IMG/VR virus record: IMGVR_UViG_3300043436_001137
Location: 1-30,866 of that record
Strand: one strand, 5' to 3'
Length of the DNA stretch: 30,866 nt
Source of the DNA: a virus
Shown here: positions 21,111 through 29,088 of the stretch, one piece after another
Numbering within the stretch: the stretch's first letter is position 1
Layout: each line of letters starts with the position of its first letter
Translations under genes and position numbers: made by a program
The notes under the pieces: model-generated
The model's input: only the letters and a program-made list of their open reading frames with translations
Database searches by the model: none
What the model was told of the DNA's origin: nothing

Positions 21111-21621
21111 TGACTTTGAAAATATGCTGAATGAGTATGCTGCCGCAGTAGTGGAGCGTGCGAAGTCAAACCTGCGCATTAAGCGTAGGGTGCGTGGTAA
21201 AATCGTGAATCGTGTTGCATCGGGCAATTTGCTCAACTCACTTGTGTACAAACTCAAGTTCCGTTACAACAAACCAACGATAGATTTCACTGTTGACAAT
21301 GATGCAGCGGGTAAATATGCAGATGTAATTGAAGATGGTAGAAGACCCGGTGCAAAGATGCCTCCCGTGAAAGCAATCGAGGACTGGATAAAATTGAAAC
21401 CATTAAAGCTACGTAATCGGCAGGGCGAATTTATCAAAGCAACTGAAAGCAACATAAAGAGTGCTGCATTTGCCATAGCTAAAAGTATTGGCAAGAATGG
21501 TATTGAAGGTATCCACTATTACCAAGATGCGGTTAATGACACGTGGGATGAATATAAAGAGCAGCTAATTACTGCCTATGTAAAAGGAGTTGAACAAAGG
21601 TTCTTATTAAACAAAAGATAA
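21103..21621 (+). CDS. HK97 gp10-like head-tail/neck protein, 172 aa
   Basis: The sequence has an N-terminal helix (MLNEYAAAVVERAKSNLRIK), a strand-rich core (GNLLNSLVYKLKFRY, TIDFTVDNDAAGKYADVIED, GRRPGAKMPPVKAIEDWIKL) and a C-terminal helix (VNDTWDEYKEQL). This follows the HK97 gp10/tail-completion pattern with A..YA..IEdGr..g. and P...I..W. It would bridge neck and tail. The frame extends to TTG 21103; ATG 21124 gives a shorter form. The stop is immediately followed by the next ATG. Confidence 0.7.
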   Translation: MSDDFENMLNEYAAAVVERAKSNLRIKRRVRGKIVNRVASGNLLNSLVYKLKFRYNKPTIDFTVDNDAAGKYADVIEDGRRPGAKMPPVKAIEDWIKLKPLKLRNRQGEFIKATESNIKSAAFAIAKSIGKNGIEGIHYYQDAVNDTWDEYKEQLITAYVKGVEQRFLLNKR

Positions 21622-22902
21622 ATGGCAATTACAATCAATGACCAGCCCTACCCGTGGGCGGTACGTGGGCAAAAGCTAATGATCGTGGCGATAAGTGACG
21701 AGGCAGCACAACCAGGCTTTCGCTATGGTGTGCAAATCAATTTGAACGGATTGCCGTATAACTTCTTTGTACCTGCTGCACCCGATGACAGGTTGTATTT
21801 TGATATGCAATCCTTGGTTAATGATATGCGCAACAGCGAGCCACTTAATTACCACCTTGATACTGACAATACGCAAAACGATGCGAGCAAAATCACATAT
21901 GATTTTACACTTAGTGAATGGTGGATAGTCAATGGAGTGCTAACATTAAATGAAGGCAGTGAGGTCAATGGTGAAAATGGAATCATCATTAATGGATACT
22001 ATCAAGTTAAGGACGGTTATAAGCCATCACCTGAAAGTGGAAACGCAGCTGTCAAGTATTCCTTGACAAATACCACATCGTATGCAATGAGTGACCGCAT
22101 CGTAGGCACTAACAATTGGCCTTTGGCTGCAACATTCTTGACTACGAATAACAACGTAATGATTCCTGTATTTGAATCCGACTACGGCGTGCTGTGCATA
22201 CCTGGTAACGATACCTATTTGAGCAACAACGCAGCGCATGAAATTCTTATTCAGATACTATCAAGCACAGGTGTACCAACATCGCAAAACATACCACTGA
22301 ATGGATACGATATTGAAGCATTGCCAGTGTACCCTGCAAACCTTAACGATTGGACGGGACTAAGCGTAAAACCTTCACTATTTCCTAATTGGAGATACTA
22401 CCAAGTGGTGGTGCTTAATGCATCTAAAGGGCAAGTAAGCGAATCGTATGTGTTCTACAATGCCAAAGCCTATGGTCAATCGGATTGCCATTGGGATAAC
22501 ATCCGTTTGGGCTGGGTAAATAGCCGTGGCGGTTGGGACTATTTTAACTTTATAAAAAAGTCAGAAAAGACTAACGAGATACAGCGAAAGCAATACAGAC
22601 AAGTATTGTTCAATGGTGGGCCGACAATCTTCAGCACCAACGATCGTGGTAAAACGGATAGGCGCAGCCTTGTTGAGCAGGTAATAACAGCAACAAGTGA
22701 CTACATCAGTGAAGGGGAATTTACATTACTACGTTCGCTTATGGTCAGCAATCAGGTCACATGGCTATCCAGTGACCAAGGCAAACCGATTGAGATACCA
22801 GTTAATATCGATGATACATCATATGTAGAGCGCAAGCTGCGTGATGGTAAGCTATACAACGTGACAATCAAATTTAGAATCGCAAACGAATACTGGACGT
22901 AA
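21622..22902 (+). CDS. Tail protein, distal-tail-like, 426 aa
   Basis: It begins beta-rich (MAITINDQPYPWAVRGQKLM). It contains DCHWDNIRLGWVNSRGGWDY, then FNFIKKSEKTNEIQRKQYRQ and a polar C-terminal region (RSLVEQVITATSDYIS, YNVTIKFRIANEYWT). The GWVNSRGGWDYFNF motif is one I recall from Bacteroidota phage tail proteins that lie directly before a large tail hub protein. It starts with no gap after the neck gene and ends 1 base before the 1062-residue hub. Function as a distal-tail or baseplate part is inferred from order. Confidence 0.6.
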   Translation: MAITINDQPYPWAVRGQKLMIVAISDEAAQPGFRYGVQINLNGLPYNFFVPAAPDDRLYFDMQSLVNDMRNSEPLNYHLDTDNTQNDASKITYDFTLSEWWIVNGVLTLNEGSEVNGENGIIINGYYQVKDGYKPSPESGNAAVKYSLTNTTSYAMSDRIVGTNNWPLAATFLTTNNNVMIPVFESDYGVLCIPGNDTYLSNNAAHEILIQILSSTGVPTSQNIPLNGYDIEALPVYPANLNDWTGLSVKPSLFPNWRYYQVVVLNASKGQVSESYVFYNAKAYGQSDCHWDNIRLGWVNSRGGWDYFNFIKKSEKTNEIQRKQYRQVLFNGGPTIFSTNDRGKTDRRSLVEQVITATSDYISEGEFTLLRSLMVSNQVTWLSSDQGKPIEIPVNIDDTSYVERKLRDGKLYNVTIKFRIANEYWT

Positions 22903-22903
22903 C

Positions 22904-25900
22904 ATGAATGGAGAGGTACAACTTATAGTTAGAGTAGCTGGCACAGCACCAAGTGGTATTGTAACCGCAACTGAATCGGGTGTAATTAATGATAGCGTAA
23001 ACCCGCAACAGGTTTTTAGTTATCCTAATGATATGAGTGCATACGTAGGTGGGTATGTGCAAATACAAAGCCTAACTTATGGTGATTTAGGTACTTATTA
23101 TATCACAGGGGTAGACATTAATAATCCCGCATTATCATACGTCAGTCCAAATAACACTCAGATATTTACAACATTTCCTTGGAACTTTAACGTTGGTGGT
23201 GCTGACCTACCAAATTTCAATTACATGGCAGCTGTGCCATCGGTAACTGAAAAGTATTTAGATTTATTCGAGAACGAAAGCATCTCGCAAACATGGAGAT
23301 TCACCGACCTGAACAACTTTCAATCATTAGGTGCGTTTAGCCGTGAGTTTAGAGTACCATTTAGCGACCGCAATCAGGAAGCATTAGGCGCATTGTTTGA
23401 TGTAAACGTGGATGCAGGTACAGCCAACTTCTTTCACTACAAACTACCTGCTGAAATCAGAGTAGACACGCTGCCCATTGCATCGGGTTACTTGCGTGTG
23501 CGTAAAGTGTACAGACAGCAGGGCAAGATTAACGAGGTGGAGCTTGCGTTCTACGCTGAAACGCCTGACCTTGTAAAGAAGATAGGCGAAAAGAAGCTGC
23601 AAGATATTACCGACCTGCCTAACCTAAATGAAGTAGTACAATACAGCAACGTAACAAACCCAAGTGCTGAACGTATTTGGACAATACTTGACAGAGGACA
23701 GTTGTGGAGCGAAGGCGGTGAAGCAAACACACGATCATTGCTCACAGATACTGCGCCCGTCTTTGCTTCCGACCTTACACCCGCACTTAATTGGTGGTAC
23801 TTGTTCAGCAACATCATTTCCGATGCAGGTTTTGAACTTGAGGCAGGAACACTTGAGAACATCATGACCAACTACTGGATGCCATGGTGTGTGCAGCGCA
23901 ATTTAATTGGTACTGATTCATTCAACAATGAATTCTTTCGTGCGTACAACAGCGCAACGCAAGTGATTGCAGTAAACGCCACAACCATTCCTATCAATAC
24001 GGAAGTATTTGATAATGGTGGTGATTTTAATCCTGGCACATTTACTTACGTAACACCGACAAATGGATACTACACATTCCATTTTGTAAACAAGTTTACC
24101 GTTTCAGGACAAGTCGATAGTGTATCTTACTTCTTGGATATCGATGGTGATTTGATTTTCCTTGAGGACTTTAATGTATTCAACAACGCTATTATTGACT
24201 TCACATTCCGCATCGGTATTGATGCAGGAAGCAACGTGCAACTCAAGATTAAAAAGAATAATGCTGCACCAGCAAACGTAGTTACACTTGTTGCGGGTGA
24301 TGGTACTTTCAATACATCCATCTTTGAACTTATCAAAACTGAGTTCAACTATGACCAGGGTATTTACTACAATCTGAACGCACCCGATGTAAAGCAGATG
24401 GATTTTGTCAATGATGTGCTGAAGATGCACAACTGCGCTATCATTCCCGATAGAACAAACCCACTGAAGCTTTCAATCGTACCTCAAAATGATTATTTAG
24501 GCAGCGGTAATACACTTGACTGGACACGAAAGATGGATATCTCAAAAGATATGGTGATGTATAGCACGGTTGAATTGCAAAAATCAACTTTTCAGTTTAC
24601 CTATACAGCAGGTGAAGACGTACTAAGCAAGCAATACAAGAACGTTAATCGTGTGTATGGTGACTACGAGGCGGTAGGTTACACCATCAATCCTGATACT
24701 TCACCAAGTGACTTCCTTACGGGCAATCAAAAGATACAACTGACCACACAAAGCACACCTGCGGGAGTGGTTAGGGGTAGCGGTTACGTCATGCCCATGT
24801 TCATCAACGATGCATTGGAGTTTGTTACACCCGGAAGCAGATGTTTGTTTGAAGCGGGTACGGTAAACGTTCAGCTGTTCAATGACGGAACACTTGCATC
24901 CGCACTTACAGCAGTGCCAGTGCTAAACAACTACTCGCAGGTTCTTGCGGATATTGACGATGAGGATTTGAATTGGGCTCCTGAAGTACCGCCGCATTCA
25001 ATCATTACCAATCCATATAACAATCTGTTCAATAAGTTTTGGCGTTCATACATGAATGCGCTTTACTCGCCTGAAGCTCGCATCATGGAGGCTTCTTTTG
25101 CGCTTGATCTAAAAGATATTTTGACCTTCAGTTTTGCAGATAAGATATGGATACAAGATAGCTACTGGCGCATCCTTGAGATTAACGATTACAAGGTGGG
25201 CAATTATGAAAGCACATCGGTTAAACTCATTAAGTTCTTAGAAGATACTGAAGACTGCACGGGTACACCATCGACCATTAGTGTGAACGGGCAGGTTAAC
25301 TTTGTCGATGCAAATGGTGATGCTGTTACACCTACGCAAGATTGTTGCTCACGTTATGGCTACAATTGGGATGAAGGCGAAGCGATATGCTGGGCATTCA
25401 CACCTACGGGTGACCGACCCGTGAGTGGTACTAATGGAGGTAAGACTAACCCTTCACCACGTGTGACTAAGGTAGCTGTGCAAACACGTGCCGTAGTAAA
25501 CTCAGTAATCAATGGTCAAGATATGGCTATTGATATCAACAATTCCAACATGCTTGCGGTTGGTAGGGATTTGACTTTAACTAAAAATGTTAATGGCAGC
25601 AACCTACTTGGCAAGAACGTTTATACCAATTTACCGGGATTGCATTTGGGCGGTGGGTATCGTGATGGTAATATCATTATAGAGCAGGGATGGGCGCAAT
25701 CAGGCACGGTTATCTTGCATAGGAAAGATTCATATCCATCAGCAGGCAATGCGTTTTATTATGTTGAAGGCGTAACAAATGAACACATCGAGCTTTCAAA
25801 CGATACGTTGTGGTCTTGCTTATTGAATGTAACCGTGTGGGATACTAACGCAGGTACTTATGCAACGGGTCAATATTCCTTTGCGCTAACTAAGGTAGGT

Positions 25901-26092
25901 GGGGTAGCTGCTGTAAGTGCAATCACAGCATTGAATACGGTAAACACCACAGCCTTCACGTTTACTATTGGTGTGAATGTGGCGGTTGCAACTCAACATA
26001 GACTATTTTTAACCGTAGGTGGTGGTGGTACTTATCCCGTGAATATCATTACAACCGCATCATTACAATACCAACAAAGCAAAATATCATAA
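22904..26092 (+). CDS. Large tail-tip/hub-like protein, 1062 aa
   Basis: The N-terminal 330 residues include WRFTDLNNFQSLGAFSREFR, VPFSDRNQEALGALF and LPIASGYLRVRKVYRQQGKI. This pattern is of a Bacteroidota phage tail protein with structure similar to tail hub or receptor-side proteins. The C-terminal part is beta-rich with a Cys-containing patch (TQDCCSRYGYNWDEGEAICW). Size, position before the membrane peptide and tape measure, and the neighbour make a tail-tip role likely. Its TAA overlaps the ATG of the 57-aa gene (TAATG). Confidence 0.65.
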   Translation: MNGEVQLIVRVAGTAPSGIVTATESGVINDSVNPQQVFSYPNDMSAYVGGYVQIQSLTYGDLGTYYITGVDINNPALSYVSPNNTQIFTTFPWNFNVGGADLPNFNYMAAVPSVTEKYLDLFENESISQTWRFTDLNNFQSLGAFSREFRVPFSDRNQEALGALFDVNVDAGTANFFHYKLPAEIRVDTLPIASGYLRVRKVYRQQGKINEVELAFYAETPDLVKKIGEKKLQDITDLPNLNEVVQYSNVTNPSAERIWTILDRGQLWSEGGEANTRSLLTDTAPVFASDLTPALNWWYLFSNIISDAGFELEAGTLENIMTNYWMPWCVQRNLIGTDSFNNEFFRAYNSATQVIAVNATTIPINTEVFDNGGDFNPGTFTYVTPTNGYYTFHFVNKFTVSGQVDSVSYFLDIDGDLIFLEDFNVFNNAIIDFTFRIGIDAGSNVQLKIKKNNAAPANVVTLVAGDGTFNTSIFELIKTEFNYDQGIYYNLNAPDVKQMDFVNDVLKMHNCAIIPDRTNPLKLSIVPQNDYLGSGNTLDWTRKMDISKDMVMYSTVELQKSTFQFTYTAGEDVLSKQYKNVNRVYGDYEAVGYTINPDTSPSDFLTGNQKIQLTTQSTPAGVVRGSGYVMPMFINDALEFVTPGSRCLFEAGTVNVQLFNDGTLASALTAVPVLNNYSQVLADIDDEDLNWAPEVPPHSIITNPYNNLFNKFWRSYMNALYSPEARIMEASFALDLKDILTFSFADKIWIQDSYWRILEINDYKVGNYESTSVKLIKFLEDTEDCTGTPSTISVNGQVNFVDANGDAVTPTQDCCSRYGYNWDEGEAICWAFTPTGDRPVSGTNGGKTNPSPRVTKVAVQTRAVVNSVINGQDMAIDINNSNMLAVGRDLTLTKNVNGSNLLGKNVYTNLPGLHLGGGYRDGNIIIEQGWAQSGTVILHRKDSYPSAGNAFYYVEGVTNEHIELSNDTLWSCLLNVTVWDTNAGTYATGQYSFALTKVGGVAAVSAITALNTVNTTAFTFTIGVNVAVATQHRLFLTVGGGGTYPVNIITTASLQYQQSKIS

Positions 26093-26265
26093 TGGATTCA
26101 ATTAAAAACTCAATGCGCTATTTGCAGCTGGGCATCGCACCAACAAGTAAGCATAACTTTCAACTTCGCCCATGGCAGCGGTGGGTATGGTACATCACGC
26201 TTTATGTGTGGCGCACCGTCTTGTTTTTCGGACTAATCTATTTACTATCTAAACTAATATACTAA
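26092..26265 (+). CDS. Small membrane protein between hub and tape measure, 57 aa
   Basis: The 57-residue ORF starts at TAATG with the hub and ends at TAATG with the tape measure. A polar first half (MDSIKNSMRYLQLGIAPTSK) precedes LRPWQRWVWYITLYVW and RTVLFFGLIYLLSKLIY, a probable membrane span. The Trp-rich WQRWVWY segment is amphipathic. Perfect coupling on both sides argues it is real. Role unknown; a possibility is membrane interaction during DNA entry. Confidence 0.65.
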   Translation: MDSIKNSMRYLQLGIAPTSKHNFQLRPWQRWVWYITLYVWRTVLFFGLIYLLSKLIY

Positions 26266-28472
26266 TGGCAGAGCCTATCGTTCGGAGTTTCGTAATTGAC
26301 ACCACTGAGAGTGAACAAAACCTCAAGGAGTTAAACGTTCAAATCAATGCAACAGATGCTGCAATCAATCAAGGTGCGCAATCCTTTGAGAATGTAGCCG
26401 CTGCTGAGCAGGAAGTAGTAGCATCGAGCAAGTCACTCAAGGCGCAGTTGCGTGAGTTACAGGCTCAACTTGCAAACACTGAACCCGATAGTGCAAAGTA
26501 TCGTGAGTTATCACAAGCAGCGGGGGAACTGAAAGATAAGATTCAGGATGCAGCGCAAGCAGTAGGGACACAAGCAGGTGGTGCGTTCGAGCGTGTTAGT
26601 GGATCACTTGGACTTGTTACCTCACGTATTGCATCACTTGACTTTGAAGGTGCAGCCGAAGGTGCAAAGCTACTTGCACAAAACATTACGCAGATTAAGC
26701 CGGGTGATATTGCCAAAGGTATATCTAGCATAGGTAGTGCGTTTGCTTCGGTAGGTAAGGCGTTACTAACTAACCCTATCTTTTTGATTGGTGCAGCCAT
26801 TGCAGGTGCAATCGTTTACGCTGAAGAATTGCTATCGCTTGTTGATGGTGTAACCGATGCAGAAACCAAAGCACTGGATGTACAGAAGGAACGTGCTGCA
26901 CTTGCGAAAGAACAAGTAGACCTAATAGGTCAACAGGAAGAAACGCTAAAGCGTCAAGGTTTAACCGAAAAGGAAATTACCGACCTCAAGTTGCAAGCTT
27001 TAGACACTGCCATACTTGAACAACAAGCAGTAGTTGAAACGACACAGATACAAGCAGAGGCACAGATAAAAGCAGCAGAACGTAATGCTGAATACTTAAA
27101 GACGTTCCTCGACTTTGTTACATTCCCACAGCGCAAGCTTGCAGAATTCTTTGAAGGGTTTGTTAATGGCTCAATTGATATACTCAATAAGTTAGGATTG
27201 GGTATTGAGAAGATAGATGTTACGGGTGTATTTGAAGACGTAAACAACTTTATTGTAAAGAAGATATTCGACCCGGAGCAAGAACGTAAAGACCAAGCGA
27301 AGATTGTTGCAGATACTAAGAAAAGTTTAGTGTCCTTGAACAACCAACGTGATGCGATACTCAATCAACAAGAAGCAAAGGACAAGGCACGCAGGGAAAA
27401 GGCGGCAGCAGATAAGAAGGCAGCAGATGAAAAGGCACTTGCTCAAGAAGCAGCCAACCTTGAAAAGGAAGCGCAAAAGGTTGATGAATATTATAAGAAA
27501 CTTGCTGAACTTGAGGATGAGCGTTTTGAGGATTCACTGACTAAGGCAGAACAAGAAGAACTTGCCATCGTGCAGAAGTACGAAGCGTTATTTGCCGCAG
27601 CCGATGCCGCAGGTAAAGACACGATTGAACTGCAACAGCAACTAAATGCTGAACTCGCAGCACTGGAAGCACAGCGCACAGCGAATGCACAAGCTGAAGC
27701 AGATAAACGTAAGGCATTAGAAGATGATTTCTTTGCAGATCTACAAGCGTTAAATAATGAAAAGTTTGCCGCAGAAGATGAAGCTTATGCAGCATCACTG
27801 AGCAAAGGTGAACAAGAAGAATTACGAATCACACAACGCTACGAAAGGCTATTTGCAAAGGCAGATGCAGCAGGTAAGGATACTACTGCATTGCAGAAAA
27901 GGTTAGCAGAAGAACTTAAAGGCATACAGCAAAAGAGTGCGGATGATGAAATAACCATTAAGAGCATTAGTGCCGAAAAAGGTTTGCAGTTGGCACAAGG
28001 TGCATTGCAAGTATTGCAAGCGTTCAGTGATGCATCTGCGAAGAAAGGCGAACGAGATGCACGCAAAAAGTTTAAGACTGACAAAGCACTTGCAATTGGT
28101 GCGGCAACCGTTCAAACAGCATCGGCTGTTACGGGTGCATTGACCGCAGGAGGTAATCCAATCAAACTTGCTACCGGTGCGCAATTCGTTGAAGCAGCCA
28201 TAGCCGCTGCATTAGGTGCTGCTCAAATTATTAAAATCAAAAATCAAGAGTTTGGCGGTGGTGGTAGTAGTGGTGGAGATACCAACGTATCTGTTCCATC
28301 AACGGGCGGTGGTGATGTTGCAACACAACCTGCTCAGTTTAACCCACTCGCTGCATCTTTCCTACAAGAACGACCAGAGCAACTTACGCCCCGTGCGTTT
28401 GTCCTTGCAGGTGATGTAGCAAGTCAACAAGAAGTAAGACAAAAGGTTGAGGACTTAGCAAGAATCGGATAA
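26265..28472 (+). CDS. Tape measure protein, 735 aa
   Basis: The protein is helical and coiled-coil along most of its length (LKAQLRELQAQLANTEPDSA, EQEETLKRQGLTEKEIT, KRKALEDDFFADLQALN). It has one hydrophobic stretch near residues 165-185 (LTNPIFLIGAAIAGAIVYA) that could insert in the membrane at injection. It carries two copies of a 52-residue unit (27513-27668 and 27774-27929) with 31 of 52 identical. A Gly-rich C-terminus (GGGGSSGGD) precedes the last segment. Tape measures set tail length and fit between hub and later genes. Length implies a modest tail. The call is from architecture and order. Confidence 0.8.
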   Translation: MAEPIVRSFVIDTTESEQNLKELNVQINATDAAINQGAQSFENVAAAEQEVVASSKSLKAQLRELQAQLANTEPDSAKYRELSQAAGELKDKIQDAAQAVGTQAGGAFERVSGSLGLVTSRIASLDFEGAAEGAKLLAQNITQIKPGDIAKGISSIGSAFASVGKALLTNPIFLIGAAIAGAIVYAEELLSLVDGVTDAETKALDVQKERAALAKEQVDLIGQQEETLKRQGLTEKEITDLKLQALDTAILEQQAVVETTQIQAEAQIKAAERNAEYLKTFLDFVTFPQRKLAEFFEGFVNGSIDILNKLGLGIEKIDVTGVFEDVNNFIVKKIFDPEQERKDQAKIVADTKKSLVSLNNQRDAILNQQEAKDKARREKAAADKKAADEKALAQEAANLEKEAQKVDEYYKKLAELEDERFEDSLTKAEQEELAIVQKYEALFAAADAAGKDTIELQQQLNAELAALEAQRTANAQAEADKRKALEDDFFADLQALNNEKFAAEDEAYAASLSKGEQEELRITQRYERLFAKADAAGKDTTALQKRLAEELKGIQQKSADDEITIKSISAEKGLQLAQGALQVLQAFSDASAKKGERDARKKFKTDKALAIGAATVQTASAVTGALTAGGNPIKLATGAQFVEAAIAAALGAAQIIKIKNQEFGGGGSSGGDTNVSVPSTGGGDVATQPAQFNPLAASFLQERPEQLTPRAFVLAGDVASQQEVRQKVEDLARIG
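27513..27929 (+). repeat. Duplicated 52-residue coiled-coil unit in the tape measure
   Basis: Unit 1 (27513-27668) and unit 2 (27774-27929) align without gaps. They share SL.K..EQEEL.I.Q.YE.LF and ADAAGKDT..LQ, 31 of 52 residues identical. The start-to-start spacing is 87 codons. This is protein-level repetition; such units can set tail length. Confidence 0.8.
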
Positions 28473-28491
28473 TCTAATATATTTTTGAATC

Positions 28492-29088
28492 ATGGAAAAA
28501 AGAAAAATCGTTAAGTGTGTAATCGATGAAGAAGGTCGATTGGGTATTACTGCAATGGGCTTAGTGGATAGCCCTGCAATCGAAGAGAACTGGATTGCAC
28601 TAAGCAAGATGCAGCTTGCAAAAGTGGATGACGAGCGCAGAATGCTATACGGCCCTGCACTCATTCCGGATAAAGAGATACTTCGCTATGATGACAAAGG
28701 CGAACCATACTATGTGTTTTTTGAAAAGGCAACGGTAAGTGCTATTGCACATCAGTTCTTCAAAAAGAATCTGCAACACACCACCAACTTGCAGCACGAA
28801 ATACCAGTGACGGGTGTTACCGTGGTTGAGTCATGGATTAAGGAAGGCAAGATGGACAAATCAATGCAGCTCGGACTGCCTGAGTTACCCGATGGTACAT
28901 GGTTCATTGGTACTAAGGTCGATGAAGACCACGTGTGGAATGATGTGAAAGAAGGTAAGGTGCGTGGTTATAGCATTGAAGGCTTCTTTAACGAGGTAGG
29001 CGTAGCCATGAGTGGTGTGAAGAATTACGAAGCGGAATTGGTGCTGGAGTTGGACAATCTTTTAAGCAGTGTAAACCCCAACAAATGA
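28492..29088 (+). CDS. XkdF-like putative phage serine protease, 198 aa
   Basis: XkdF-like proteins (Peptidase_S78_2 type) are maturation proteases that process the capsid scaffold. The motifs fit: VVDSPAIEE-like LVDSPAIEENW near residue 25, LYGPALIPDK near 52, YVFFEKATVSAIAHQFF near 75, NLQHE with His102, and VVESW with Ser114 as the likely His-Ser pair. KVRGYSIEGFF near 165 closes the domain. The length is normal. Its stop overlaps the start of the subtilase (ATGA). The family's activity is inferred from pattern; which residues are catalytic is my reading. Confidence 0.8.
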   Translation: MEKRKIVKCVIDEEGRLGITAMGLVDSPAIEENWIALSKMQLAKVDDERRMLYGPALIPDKEILRYDDKGEPYYVFFEKATVSAIAHQFFKKNLQHTTNLQHEIPVTGVTVVESWIKEGKMDKSMQLGLPELPDGTWFIGTKVDEDHVWNDVKEGKVRGYSIEGFFNEVGVAMSGVKNYEAELVLELDNLLSSVNPNK

